A stretch of 64,000 nt of DNA from Baekduia soli (GTDB lineage: Bacteria; Actinomycetota; Thermoleophilia; Solirubrobacterales; Solirubrobacteraceae). This document shows positions 44,223 to 59,458 of the stretch, one piece after another. Below the pieces are notes generated by a model. It saw only the letters and a list, made by a program, of their open reading frames with translations, was not told the origin of the DNA and did not search any database. The position numbers and the translations under genes were made by a program. Numbering within the stretch: the first letter of the stretch is position 1; every line of letters begins with the position of its first letter. The stretch is taken from the NCBI RefSeq assembly GCF_007970665.1, contig NZ_CP042430.1, positions 4,774,001 through 4,838,000 on the forward strand, in the 5' to 3' direction.

Positions 44223-45058
44223 TCAGCCGGCGAGCCAACCGCCGTCCACGATGAGCGAGGACCCGGTCACGAAGCTCGCGGCGTCGCTGGCCAGGAAGAG
44301 CGCGGGCCCGATGACCTCCCAGGTCTCACCCGCCGCTCCGCGCAGGATGCGGCTGCGGACCCATGGCCCGGTGACGTCGTCGTCGATGACCGGCGCGGCC
44401 AGCGGGGTGCGGATGTGCGCGGGGCTCAGCGCGTTGACCTGCACGCCGTGGGCCGCCCACTCGTGGGCGAGCACGCGCGTGAGCTGCACGACGCCGCCCT
44501 TGCTGGCCGCGTAGGCGGCCTGGTTGCGCGCGGCGACGTGGCCGAAGATCGAGGCGACGTTGACGATCCGCCCGCTGCCGCGCGCGACCATGTGGCGCCC
44601 GACGGCCCGGCAGCAGGCGTAGAGGCCGACGAGGTTGACGTCGAGCACGCGCTCGAAGGCCTCGACCTCGAGGTCGAGCACGGGCCGGCGGTCGTTGATC
44701 CCGGCGAGGTGGAAGGCGATGTCGATGGCCCCGCCCCACTCGGCGACGGTGTCGGCGGCCGTCTCGACGGAGGCGGCGTCGCGCACGTCGACCGTGACGC
44801 CCGTGGCGCGCCGGCCGGTGGAGGCCGTCAGCGCGGCGGCGGTCTCCTGCGCGCGTGCGGCGTCGAGGTCGGCGACAGCGACGTCGGCGCCGTGGGCGGC
44901 CAGGCCGGCGGCGATCGCCAGGCCGAGGCCCGAGGCGCCGCCGACGACGATGGCGGTTCGGCCGGAGAGGTCGAACAGCGGGCGGGCGTGGGCGACGAAG
45001 CCGGCGACGTCGCCGGCGAGGTCGGTCCCGGGCTCGGGTGCGGGGTGGGCTGGGCCAT
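44223..45058 (-). CDS. SDR-family oxidoreductase, apparent one-base frameshift near 45033-45036
   Basis: The main frame is a complete classical SDR: FDLSGRTAIVVGGASGLG, NVASIFG with the catalytic Ser, and AAYAASKGG with the catalytic Tyr and Lys, ending SLIVDGGWLAG. It has no ATG/GTG/TTG start before the core, but an ATG at 45058 in another frame begins MAQPTPHP. Adding one base around 45035 joins the two into a 278-residue protein. This fits the pattern of one-base losses elsewhere in the window; an unusual CTG start is the alternative. Confidence 0.78.
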
Positions 45059-45131
45059 CGGCTGGCGATCATATGCGCGGCCTGCCGGCCGCGTCGCGCT
45101 CGCGTCCGGATGCTTGCCTACTGTGCCGGGC

Positions 45132-46336
45132 ATGCCGCCGCTCATCACCCCCGCCGAGGCCGTCGCGCTCGGCGAGCTCGAGGATCACGACGCGATCCTG
45201 GCCCTGGTCGAACGAGCCTGGGAGGCTCGACAGGAGCGTTTCGGCGACAGCACGGACCTGTGCTCGTTGGTCAACGCGAAGTCCGGGGGTGTGCGGAGGA
45301 CTGCGGGTTCTGCGCGCAGTCGCGCTTCGCGGAGGCCGAGACGCCGATGCACGCGATGATGGAGCCTGAGCAGATCCTCGAGCACGCCAAGGCGGCCGAG
45401 GCCGCGGGCGCGCACCGGTTCTGCATGGTCACCCAGGGCCAGGGGCTGTCCAAGCGCGACTTCGAGAAGGTGCTGGAGGGCGCGCGGCTGGTGGCCCAGC
45501 AGACCAACCTCAAGCGCTGTGCGTCGGTGGGCCACATGAGCGTGGCGCGGGCCAAGGCGCTCAAGGAGGCGGGCATCCAGCGCGTGCACCACAACGTCGA
45601 GACCGCGGAGTCCTACTACCCCGAGGTGTCCTCGACGGTGCGCTACGAGGGCCGGCTGCGCACGATCCAGGCCGTCGAGGAGGCGGGGCTGGAGACCTGC
45701 GTGGGCGGGATCCTGAACCTGGGCGAGTCGCGCGAGCAGCGCGTGGAGATGGCCTTCGAGCTGGCGAGGATCGACCCGACGTCGGTGCCGATCAACCTCC
45801 TCAACCCGCGTCCGGGCACCAAGTTCGGCGACCGCGACTACATGGACCCGTGGGAGGTCGTCAAGTGGATCGCGATCTTCCGCCTGATCCTGCCCGCGGC
45901 CCTGTTCCGGCTGTGCGGCGGCCGGGTGGAGAACCTCGGCGAGCTGCAGCCCCTGGCGGTGCGGGCCGGGCTCAACGGGGTGATGATGGGCAACTTCCTG
46001 ACCACGCTGGGCAGCACGCCCGACGAGGACCGCGCGATGTTCACCGACCTGGGCCTCAACGTCGGCCGCCACGCCGACAACGGCGCCAACCCGCGCCCCG
46101 ACAACCGGTCGGGCTGGCTGGAGGGCGAGACCCCCGACCTCGTCGAGGACTACCTCGACACGCTGGAGCAGGCCACCGACGCCGGGATCACCGTGACGCT
46201 GTGGGACCCCGGCACCCAGCTGCGCTACGCCAAGAAGGACAAGGTCCCGCCCCGACCCGACGGCGCGCCCAACCGCTGGCCCGACGGGCGCCCGGAGACG
46301 GCCGAGCCGCTGTCCGGCATGCCGCACGGGCTCTAG
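45132..46336 (+). CDS. bioB: Biotin synthase, apparent one-base frameshift at 45285-45289
   Basis: BioB is the radical-SAM enzyme that inserts sulfur into dethiobiotin. ATG 45132 reads 52 residues ending LCSLVNAKSGG, then the frame breaks in a run of five G; a sixth G would restore CAEDCGFCAQS, the CxxxCxxC cluster motif, and a 401-residue product. The rest is intact: HHNVET, GGILNLGE and the family C-terminal region. It is followed four bases later by bioF and then bioD, as in a biotin operon. A sequencing error is more likely than loss because the remainder is well preserved. Confidence 0.88.
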
Positions 46337-48738
<2,402 letters not shown>

Positions 48739-48742
48739 GCGC

Positions 48743-48958
48743 GTGCCGCTGGTCCTGCGCGAGGGCACCGTCGCCGAGCGCGCGGCGCGCGAGGCGCTCA
48801 TGTTCCGGTCCTCGACGCACTCGCCGGGCTACGCAGACCTCTGCGCGCGGACGGGCCTCGTCGCGGTGGGCGAGGCCGACACGCGCTTCGGGCCCGCGCC
48901 GCGCGTGCGGCGCGTGCATGAGGGGCCGGCGCCCCGCGTCGACCGTGGGTCGCGTTGA
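48743..48958 (+). CDS. Hypothetical small protein, possibly truncated
   Basis: A 71-residue frame from GTG 48743, five bases after the VOC stop. The first 55 residues (REGTVAERAAREALMFRSS, then YADLCARTGLVAVGEADTRFG) look like protein, while the last 15 do not. It may be the remaining part of a larger gene or one hit by another base error. No family is recognised. The next 75 bases hold nothing recognisable. Confidence 0.35.
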   Translation: MPLVLREGTVAERAAREALMFRSSTHSPGYADLCARTGLVAVGEADTRFGPAPRVRRVHEGPAPRVDRGSR

Positions 48959-49033
48959 GGGTCCATATGACACGCAGCGCGACCCAGAGCCCCGGCGCCG
49001 GCGGACGACCCCCGGCGCCCCTGGGAACTACAC

Positions 49034-49513
49034 CTAGATCTCGTCGAGCATCGCCGCCATGCGGCGCATGACGTCGGCGGCGGCTCGCAGGTCGGCGTCC
49101 GAGACTCCGGCGAGGGCATCGTGGGCGCGGGCGCGCCAGCGCTCGCGCTTCTCGGCGACCAGCGCGCGGCCCGAGGCCGTGAGCGTCACGACGACGACGC
49201 GGCGGTCGTGCTCGGCGCGCCGGCGCTCCACGATCCCGTCGCGCTCGAGGTGGTCGAGCATGACCGACACGCTGGCCGGGCTGAGCTCGGCGGCCTTGGC
49301 CAGGTCGCCGGCGGTCGCCTCGCCCTCGATGTCGATCGTGAACAGCGCGCGGATCTGGCCCTGGGTCAGGTCGCCCGGGCGGCACTTCTGGTCGCGCGAG
49401 CGCAGGCGCCGCTCGGCGCCCATCAGCTCGATGAACGCGAGGCGGACCGCGTCGACCGCGACGGGCTCCGAGGAGCCCGCCGCCGCGCCGGTGGTGCGGT
49501 CGGCGGTCGTCAT
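49034..49513 (-). CDS. MarR-family transcriptional regulator
   Basis: A 159-residue winged-helix regulator. The DNA-binding part includes LTQGQIRALFTID, ATAGDLAKAAELSPASVSVMLDHLERDGIVERRR and the wing DRRVVVVTLTASGR. Its start overlaps the stop of the MFS gene (ATGA), so it is made after the transporter in the same operon. It probably represses that operon through the inverted repeat at 51009-51035. The inducer is presumably an exported drug-like compound. Confidence 0.9.
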   Translation of the reverse strand: MTTADRTTGAAAGSSEPVAVDAVRLAFIELMGAERRLRSRDQKCRPGDLTQGQIRALFTIDIEGEATAGDLAKAAELSPASVSVMLDHLERDGIVERRRAEHDRRVVVVTLTASGRALVAEKRERWRARAHDALAGVSDADLRAAADVMRRMAAMLDEI

Positions 49514-51009
49514 GCCGCGGCCTCCAGCGCCGCCTCGGCGGCGGGTGCCGGGGGCGACAGGACGACGGCCTCGCGACGCAGCCGCGCCCGGCGCTCGATG
49601 ACGGTGAGCAGCAGCGTCGGCACCAGCGCGAACGCGGTGACCCCGAGCACCCACACGTAGGTGTCGCCGAAGGCGCCCGCGACGGCCGCGGCGGTCGGGC
49701 GGGCCCCGGCGCCGTCGATGCCGCCCTGGAGCACGACGCTGAGGATCGCGGTGCCCATCGAGCCGCCGACGCGCTGGAGCACCGTGAGCTGCGGCGTGGC
49801 GTGGGTCACCTGGTCGGAGCGCAGGACGGCGAAGGCCGCGGTCATGGAGGGCATCATGGACATCCCGATGCCGAAGCCGCGGAAGACCATCGCCGCACCG
49901 ATGAGCCAGTAGGACGTCCCGGCGCCGATGAGCACGAACGGCACCGTCGCCACGACGGTGACCAGGCCGCCGCCCAGCGCCGTCATGCCGCCGCCCCAGC
50001 GCTCCGTGGCGCGGGCCGACAGGCGCATGGCGATCGCCGCGCCGATGCCCTGGGGCATGAGCAGCAGGCCGGTCGTGACGGCGTCCTCGCCGCGCACGGT
50101 CTGGAAGTACAGCGGCATCAGGATCATCGCGCCGAAGAGCGCCGCGCCGAGCGCGAACGTCGTCAGCGACGCGGCGGCGAACGCGCGGTTGGCGTAGAGG
50201 CGGACGTCGAGCAGCGGCGCCTCGATGTGCAGCGCCCGCCAGACGAAGGCCGCGATGAGCGCGACACCGGCCAGGGCGGGGACGAGGACCGAGGCGGCCA
50301 GCAGCGACCCCGCGGTCCCGCTCTGGGCCAGGCCGTAGGTCAGGCCGACGAGACCGGTGGCCACCAGCGCGAGGCCGAGGACGTCGAGGCGGCCGGCCTC
50401 CTCGGGCGTGTCGCGGGGCAGGAGCCGGAGTGCGACGGCGACGGTGAGGATGCCGATCGGGACGTTGACGAGGAAGATCCACTGCCAGCCGGCGTGCTCG
50501 AGCAGGAGGCCGCCGAGCGTCGGGCCGAAGACGGGCGCCAGGATGATCGGCACGCCGATCATGCTCATGACGCGCGGCAGGTTGCGGGGGCCGGCGGCCC
50601 GGACGAGGACCATCTGGCCGATGGGAACGAGCATGCCGCCGCCGACGCCCTGCAGGACGCGGAACGCGACGAGCGAGCCCGTCGACCAGGCCAGGCCGCA
50701 CAGCGCGGAGCCCATCGTGAAGGCGACGAGGGCGACGAGGTAGAGGCGGCGCGAGCCGAAGCGGCGGGCCGCCCAGCCCGTGACGGGGATGACGGCGGCG
50801 AGCGCGAGCAGGTAGCCCGTCACGACCCACTGGATGTCGTCCAGCGAGCTGTGCAGGTCCTTGGAGAGGTCGTCGAGCGCGACGTTGACGATCGTGGTGT
50901 CGAGCACCGACATGATCGCGCCGAGGATCACGACGATCGCGATCCGGCGGACGTGCGGTTCGATGCGGGGCTCGGAGACGGAGAGGGAGGAAGAAGGTGG
51001 AGAAGTCAT
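49510..51009 (-). CDS. MFS multidrug transporter, DHA2 (EmrB/QacA) family
   Basis: A 499-residue transporter with 14 predicted membrane helices. Family motifs are VLDTTIVNVALDDL (helix 1), WVVTGYLLALAAVIPVTGWAARRFGSRRLYL (near 65-95) and LGGLLLEHAGWQWIFLVNVPIG (near 155). It should export hydrophobic compounds using the proton gradient. ATG 51009 sits right at the edge of its operator, with only a weak ribosome-binding site, implying a near-leaderless mRNA. MarR is translated from the overlapping downstream gene. Confidence 0.92.
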   Translation of the reverse strand: MTSPPSSSLSVSEPRIEPHVRRIAIVVILGAIMSVLDTTIVNVALDDLSKDLHSSLDDIQWVVTGYLLALAAVIPVTGWAARRFGSRRLYLVALVAFTMGSALCGLAWSTGSLVAFRVLQGVGGGMLVPIGQMVLVRAAGPRNLPRVMSMIGVPIILAPVFGPTLGGLLLEHAGWQWIFLVNVPIGILTVAVALRLLPRDTPEEAGRLDVLGLALVATGLVGLTYGLAQSGTAGSLLAASVLVPALAGVALIAAFVWRALHIEAPLLDVRLYANRAFAAASLTTFALGAALFGAMILMPLYFQTVRGEDAVTTGLLLMPQGIGAAIAMRLSARATERWGGGMTALGGGLVTVVATVPFVLIGAGTSYWLIGAAMVFRGFGIGMSMMPSMTAAFAVLRSDQVTHATPQLTVLQRVGGSMGTAILSVVLQGGIDGAGARPTAAAVAGAFGDTYVWVLGVTAFALVPTLLLTVIERRARLRREAVVLSPPAPAAEAALEAAA

Positions 51010-51035
51010 TCGTTGCCTAAAGATTAGCCAACGAA
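51009..51035. promoter_or_regulatory. MarR operator of the efflux operon
   Basis: TTCGTTGCCTAA (51009-51020) and TTAGCCAACGAA (51024-51035) are inverted arms (11 of 12 pairs) with a three-base centre. The repeat covers the -10 element of the promoter and reaches the first base of the start codon, the classic location for repression. MarR encoded in the same operon is the natural ligand. Confidence 0.8.
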
Positions 51036-51049
51036 ATTTTCGGTGTCAA
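51021..51049 (-). promoter_or_regulatory. Sigma-70-type promoter of the MFS-marR operon
   Basis: On the minus strand TTGACA (51044-51049) and TAATCT (51021-51026) are separated by exactly 17 bases, the best consensus promoter noticed in the window. The -10 ends 11 bases before the ATG, so transcription would begin about five bases before the start codon. Confidence 0.8.
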
Positions 51050-51080
51050 GCCATATGGCCGGGGTGCACGCTCTCCCGGC

Positions 51081-52579
51081 TCAGCGGCTCCCGTCCGCGG
51101 CCACCTGCACGATCGAGGCGTCGATGAGCCACTCGACCGGCGCGACGTCGTCGGTGTAGACCCGGCCGCCGGTGAGCGCCGGCTGCAGCCGCCGGGCCGC
51201 GGCGCGCGCCAGGGGCCGCAGCGCCGGGGCCAGCCCGGGCGCCGCGGCCCGCAGCGACGCGGCGCGCAGCGGGACGTCGGCCGCGACGATCTGCGTGTTG
51301 ACGGCCTGCGCCGGATCACGCACGACGTGGCCGAACACCGACCGCATCGTCGCCGACAGGACGCGCTCGAGGTCGGCCGAGCCCTCGGGGTGCCCGGCGT
51401 TGACGATGACCTGGCCGCCCGGGTTCAGGCGGTCGCGGGCCAGCGCGAAGAACTCGCGCGTGGCCAGGTAGAACGGGATGTAGGGCTGGCGGTAGGCGTC
51501 GACGTAGATGACGTCGAAGCGGCGGTCGGTCGCCCGCAGCCACGGACGCGCGTCGGCCGCGTGGGTGCGCAGGCGCGGCGCGTGCAGGTCGAAGAGGCGC
51601 CGCCCGACCTCCGTCAGCCGCGGATCGATCTCCACCGCGTCGATCGTGGTCGACGGCAGGAAGTGCCCGTAGGCGCGCGCGACCGTCCCGGCCGCGCTGC
51701 CCAGCACGGCGATCGAGCGCGGCGCGACGGCCCGCGCGGCGAAGGGCAGGACGAGCGGCTCGTCCCAGTAGTTGCCGGTCAGGTAGGTCTGCGGCCGGTA
51801 GATCGAGTGCACGGCCTGGCCCTCGTTGAGCTCCAGGCGGCGCTCGCCCCCGGGCAACTGCACGACGCGGGCGTACTGGTACTCGGTCTCGCGCTCCCAG
51901 ACGACGGCCGACGCGCCCGCCTCCTTGACCGTCCCGCCCGGCAGGGCCATGAGCGCCCCGACGAGCACCGGGCCCAGCGCGGCGGCGCGGCGGCGCAGGC
52001 CCAGCATCGCCACGAGCGCCAGCGCGAGCGCGAAGGCCAGGAACGTGCGCCGCGTCCCGGTCAGCGGGATGAGCACGAGCGCGCTGAGGAACACGCCGGC
52101 CAGCGAGCCCATCGTCGAGATGGCGTACAGCCGCCCGGCGATGCGGCCGGCCTCGTCGACGGCGACGACGCTCAGGCGCACGGCGTAGGGTGCCACGCAG
52201 CCGAGCACGAGCACGGGCGCTGCGATGAGCACGAGCACCGCCAGCAGCGAGCCGACGAACGCGCCGGCCTCCACGCTGTCCAGCGCGTCGACCGACACCC
52301 GCAGGAAGGGCCCGGCGACGAACGGCACGGCGGCCATGAGCGCGGCCGCGACCAGCACGAGCCGGCACAGCCCTGCGAACGTCGGATCGCGGTCGGCCAG
52401 GCGGCCCCGAGCCAGTAGCCCGCGCTCAGAGCGACGAGCACCGTGGCGATCGTGTTGGCCCACACGATCGTCGACGCCCCGAACCAGGGGGCCAGAAGCC
52501 GCGCCGCGGCGATCTCGGCGCCCAGCGATGCGGCCCCCACGACGGCCGCCACGAGCGGCACTCCACGACGGTGGTCCAC
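51081..52579 (-). CDS. Membrane-embedded spermidine-synthase-like protein, apparent one-base frameshift at 52405-52408
   Basis: From GTG 52579 the frame gives membrane helices (LVAAVVGAASLGAEIAAARLLAPWFG and on to SAGYWLG), then breaks at a run of four C on the plus strand. One more base continues into LADRDPTFAGL and three more helices, giving 499 residues. The C-terminal half is an aminopropyltransferase/methyltransferase-like fold: AVLGSAAGTVARAYG, DAVEIDPRLTEVG and DVIYVDAYRQPYIPF. Such fused-membrane spermidine-synthase-like proteins are common in actinobacteria and their reaction is not settled. Divergent from bioA. Confidence 0.8.
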
Positions 52580-52585
52580 GTCTAG

Positions 52586-55912
<3,327 letters not shown>

Positions 55913-55964
55913 GCGCGTTCTCAGCGCGGTCGACGCGCACGGGGCCGAGGCGTAGGGTCGCGCG

Positions 55965-56984
55965 ATGAGCCGCCTCACCGTCGCGGTGACCGGGCCCACC
56001 GGCGAGATCGGCAAGCCGTTCGTGCGTGCCCTGAACCGCTCGCGCGAGGTCGGCCGGATCATCGGGATGGCCCGGCGACCGTTCGACCCGGTCGCCCACG
56101 GGTGGACGAAGGCCGAGTATCGCCAGGGTGACGTGCTGGACCGCGCGTCGGTGCAGCGCCTGTGCGAGGGCGCCGACGTCGTCGTCCACCTCGCGTTCAT
56201 CATCGTGGCGGGCTCGGGCGAGAGCGAGCACATCAACCTGGAAGGGTCGCGCAACGTCTTCGAGGCCGCGGTCGCCTCGGGTGCGCGGCGGCTCGTCTAC
56301 GCCTCGTCGGTGGCGGCCTACGGCTTCCCCGACCTCGACCGGCGCATCCTCGAGGAGGACGCCGCGTCCGGCCACCCCAACATGCCCTACTCGCGCCACA
56401 AGGCCCAGGTCGAGTCCCTCCTCGACGACGTCCTGGACGACGCCGAGACCGACGCCTACGTCTTCCGTCCGTGCATCGTCGCCGGACCCGAGGCACCGAT
56501 CCTCGTCAACCAGGTCCCGTTCGTGCGCTGGGGCGACCGCCTCCCCGGGCCGGTGCGCTCCCTGCTGGGCGCGGTGCCGGGCGCGCGGCCGATCCTGCCC
56601 GACCCCGGCGTGCCGTTCCAGCTCGTCCACCACGACGACGTCGCCACGGCGCTGCGCGCCGGCGTGGTGGGTCGCGGCCGTCCCGGCGCCTACAACCTGG
56701 CGGCCGACGGCGAGATCACCGTCGGCGACCTGGCGCGGGCGCTCGGCTACCGGGCCGTGCCCGTGCCCGACCTCGCGGTGGGCGCCACCGCCGAGCTCGT
56801 GGCGCGGCTGCCGTTCATGCCCGACGAGGCGAGCTGGATCGAGGCGCTGCGGCGCCCGACGCTGATGGACACCTCGAAGGCGCGACGGCTGCTGCGCTGG
56901 CGGCCGCGTCACGACGCGGCGTCGACGCTGGCGGCAACCGTCGCCGCCGTGCGCGCCGCCGGCGTCAGCGGGGGATCTCGGTGA
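55965..56984 (+). CDS. NAD-dependent epimerase/dehydratase (extended SDR)
   Basis: A 339-residue extended SDR. The cofactor motif is TGPTGEIGKPF (9-19), the Ser is in YASSVAAYG near 111 and the expected YxxxK is YSRHK near 141. The C-terminal FQLVHHDDVATAL and TSKARRLLRWRP segments are usual. A sugar or aldehyde substrate is possible. It overlaps the convergent gene at 56965 by 20 bases. Confidence 0.85.
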   Translation: MSRLTVAVTGPTGEIGKPFVRALNRSREVGRIIGMARRPFDPVAHGWTKAEYRQGDVLDRASVQRLCEGADVVVHLAFIIVAGSGESEHINLEGSRNVFEAAVASGARRLVYASSVAAYGFPDLDRRILEEDAASGHPNMPYSRHKAQVESLLDDVLDDAETDAYVFRPCIVAGPEAPILVNQVPFVRWGDRLPGPVRSLLGAVPGARPILPDPGVPFQLVHHDDVATALRAGVVGRGRPGAYNLAADGEITVGDLARALGYRAVPVPDLAVGATAELVARLPFMPDEASWIEALRRPTLMDTSKARRLLRWRPRHDAASTLAATVAAVRAAGVSGGSR

Positions 56985-57366
56985 CCGGCACGCCGAAGCG
57001 CCGCTGCGCCTCGCCGAAGACGTCGTCCTCGCGGTAGCGCGCGGACTCGTCGTCGCGCGCGAAGATCAGCACGCGGTCGGCGGGGTAGGTCGCCAGCGCG
57101 TCCTGGAGGGCGACGAGTGGCTCGCTGTCGCCGGCCTTGGCCTCGGTGCGCGCGCCCGCGGCCGACAGCGCCTCGGCGGTCTCGCGGGCGGTCGACTCGG
57201 CGTCGATGATCGCCTCGTCGCTGTCCGACATCCAGAAGGCGAGCGGGGACTCGTTGACCGCCGGGGAGATGACGAGGACCTCGGCGCCCTCGACGGCGTC
57301 GTCGCCCAGCGCCTCCCGCACGGCTCCGGCGTCGATGGGATCAGTGGCCAGGACGAGGAGCTTCAT
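56965..57366 (-). CDS. Hypothetical protein, UspA-like/flavodoxin-like alpha/beta fold
   Basis: A 133-residue acidic protein starting MKLLVLATDPIDAGAVREAL. Alternating strands and helices (VLVISPAVNESPLAFWMSD, DRVLIFARDDESARYRE) resemble universal-stress-type proteins often annotated as hypothetical in actinobacteria. No catalytic motif is evident. It is about 50 bases from the SCP2-like gene in the same direction. Function unknown. Confidence 0.7.
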   Translation of the reverse strand: MKLLVLATDPIDAGAVREALGDDAVEGAEVLVISPAVNESPLAFWMSDSDEAIIDAESTARETAEALSAAGARTEAKAGDSEPLVALQDALATYPADRVLIFARDDESARYREDDVFGEAQRRFGVPVTEIPR

Positions 57367-57416
57367 GCCTCGGCGGTGCCCGGGCACCGCGGGCCGCAAA
57401 CGCGGCGTGCGCGGCG

Positions 57417-58082
57417 TTAGGCCTGCTCGGGAGCGGGAGCGGGGGCTTGGGCCGGGGCCTCGGCCTCGGCGGCCGGATCGACCGGGGCGGCGGCCTCGGC
57501 GTCGGTCGGCACGCGCTCCTCGCCGGCCGGCTCGGGCTCGGGCTCGGCGGCGGGCTCGAGCTCCTCCGCAGGGGACTCGGCCCCGGCGGCCGGCTCGGTC
57601 GCAGCCTCGGCCTCCGCGGGAGCCTCGGCCTCGGCGGCCGGAGCGACCTCCGCGGGAGCCTCGGCCTCGGCGGCGGGCGGCGGCGTGGGCTCGGGCTCGG
57701 GCTCGAGATCGGCCTCGACCTCGTGCGCCCCCACCGTGGCGGGCACGACCCGCAGGACCTTGGCGACGGGCCCCTTGGTGCGGACCTCGCCGCGGGCCAG
57801 CGCGATCGTGGCGTTCAGCTCGCCGAGCAGCAGCGCGCGCCCCGTGTCGGCCTCCATCGAGAGCACCACGTCGGGGCGCAGGTTCGTGGAGCCGAGGTCG
57901 ATCCGCGGCCGCTTGTTGACGCGCACGTCGAGCGTGACGGTCGCGTCGGGCGAGCGGAACGCGAACTGCACGACGGCGTCGGCCTGGCGCAGCTGCTCGC
58001 GGCGAGCAGCGTTGTACATCAGGTTGTTCAGGATGCTGCCGAGCTGGTCGTAGACCTCGGCGTCGGACTCGTAGTGCGCCAT
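57417..58082 (-). CDS. SCP2-like lipid-binding domain with acidic low-complexity tail
   Basis: A 221-residue protein. Residues 1-120 resemble a sterol-carrier-protein-2 domain: PDVVLSMEADTGRALLLGELNATIALARGEV followed by TKGPVAKVLRVVP. The remaining 100 residues are Pro/Ala/Glu repeats (such as AEAEAPAE and PEPEPEP-like stretches), probably disordered. SCP2 domains bind lipids or acyl-CoA, which would match the neighbourhood thiolase. The tail may serve as linker or recruit partners. The domain call is moderate. Confidence 0.62.
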   Translation of the reverse strand: MAHYESDAEVYDQLGSILNNLMYNAARREQLRQADAVVQFAFRSPDATVTLDVRVNKRPRIDLGSTNLRPDVVLSMEADTGRALLLGELNATIALARGEVRTKGPVAKVLRVVPATVGAHEVEADLEPEPEPTPPPAAEAEAPAEVAPAAEAEAPAEAEAATEPAAGAESPAEELEPAAEPEPEPAGEERVPTDAEAAAPVDPAAEAEAPAQAPAPAPEQA

Positions 58083-58169
58083 GGGTCCGGTGAGGGTACC
58101 TGGGACGGACCGCAGGCCGGTGCCCCACCCCGGCCGGCCGCGCGGCCGGGGTGGAACCCGCCGTGCCGC

Positions 58170-59348
58170 TCAGGCGCGGCCGAGCAGCAGCGCGATCCCC
58201 TGGCCGCCGCCGATGCACAGCGTGACGAGCCCGTACTCGTGGTCGCCGCGCTCCATCTCCGACAGGCACTTCGTCGTGATCGCCGCGCCGGTCGCCGCGA
58301 TCGGGTGGCCCAGCGCGATCGCGCCCCCGTTGGGGTTGACCTTCGCCGGATCCAGGCCCAGGTCCCGGATGACCGCCAGCGACTGGGCGGCGAACGCCTC
58401 GTTGAGCTCGATGACGCCGATGTCCTCGAGCTTGACGCCGGTGCGGTCCAGGACCTTGCGCACGGCCGGCACCGGGCCGATGCCCATGACCTCGGGCTCC
58501 ACGCCGCACGACGCATAGGCCAGGATCCGCGCCCGGACCGGCGCGCCGAGCTCCTGCGCCTTGTCGGCGCTCATGAGCACGAGCGCCGCGCCGGCGTCGT
58601 TCATGCCCGAGGCGTTGCCGGCCGTGACCGTCCCCTCGCGCTTGAAGATCGCCGGCAGCTTGGCCATCCCGGCCTGGTCGACCTCGTGGCGGATGTGCTC
58701 GTCGGCGGCGAAGTCGACCGTCTCGCGCTTGACGCGGACCGCCACCGGGACGATCTCGGAGTCGAAGCGCCCGGCCGCCTGCGCGGCGCTGGCCCGCCGG
58801 TGGGACTCGACGGCGAACGCGTCCTGGTCCTCGCGAGAGATGCTCATCCGCTCGGCGAGGTTCTCGGCCGTGACGCCCATCTTGATGTCGCTGAAGGGAT
58901 CGGAGAGCGTGCCCTGGACGGGGTCGACGACCGGCGCGGGGCCCATCTTCGAGCCCCAGCGGCCCTGGGTCAGCCACATCGGCGCGCGGCTCATGGACTC
59001 CGCACCGCCGGCCAGCGTCACCGATGCCTCGCCGGTCTGGATCGCCTGGGCGGCGGATACGAGCGCCTGCACGCCGGTCCCGCAGAGGCGGTTGACCGTG
59101 AAGGCCGGCGTCTCCTTCGGGATGCCCGCCTTCATGCCGACGACCCGCGCCATGTAGGGGTCGGTCGTGTCCGTGTGGATGACGTTGCCGAACACGACGT
59201 GCTCGATCTGCTCCGGCTCCAGCCCGGCCCGCTCGATGGCCGCCGTGGCCGCCGTGGCGCCCAGCTCGGTCGGCGCGATGCCGGCGAGCGACTTGCCGTA
59301 GGAGCCGATCGCGGTGCGCGCGGCGGAGGAGATGACGACGTTGGTCAA
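58170..59348 (-). CDS. Acetyl-CoA C-acyltransferase (thiolase)
   Basis: A 392-residue thiolase that cleaves 3-ketoacyl-CoA with CoA, or condenses two acetyl-CoA. Catalytic residues are Cys89 in NRLCGTGVQAL, the His in GGAIALGHPIAATGA (near 350) and the second Cys in LCIGGGQG (near 378). The start is TTG 59348, preceded by AAAGGGA; no ATG or GTG is available nearby except far upstream. Degradative and biosynthetic forms cannot be separated here, but it completes the beta-oxidation set in this window. Confidence 0.92.
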   Translation of the reverse strand: MTNVVISSAARTAIGSYGKSLAGIAPTELGATAATAAIERAGLEPEQIEHVVFGNVIHTDTTDPYMARVVGMKAGIPKETPAFTVNRLCGTGVQALVSAAQAIQTGEASVTLAGGAESMSRAPMWLTQGRWGSKMGPAPVVDPVQGTLSDPFSDIKMGVTAENLAERMSISREDQDAFAVESHRRASAAQAAGRFDSEIVPVAVRVKRETVDFAADEHIRHEVDQAGMAKLPAIFKREGTVTAGNASGMNDAGAALVLMSADKAQELGAPVRARILAYASCGVEPEVMGIGPVPAVRKVLDRTGVKLEDIGVIELNEAFAAQSLAVIRDLGLDPAKVNPNGGAIALGHPIAATGAAITTKCLSEMERGDHEYGLVTLCIGGGQGIALLLGRA

Positions 59349-59458
59349 GATGCGTTCCCTTTCGATCCCGGAATGTCCGGCCGGGGAGAGTAGGCGGTGG
59401 AGATCGCAGACCAGGCCGTCACCTTCGGTCACGGGCATCGTTACAGTGGCCGGAGGGG

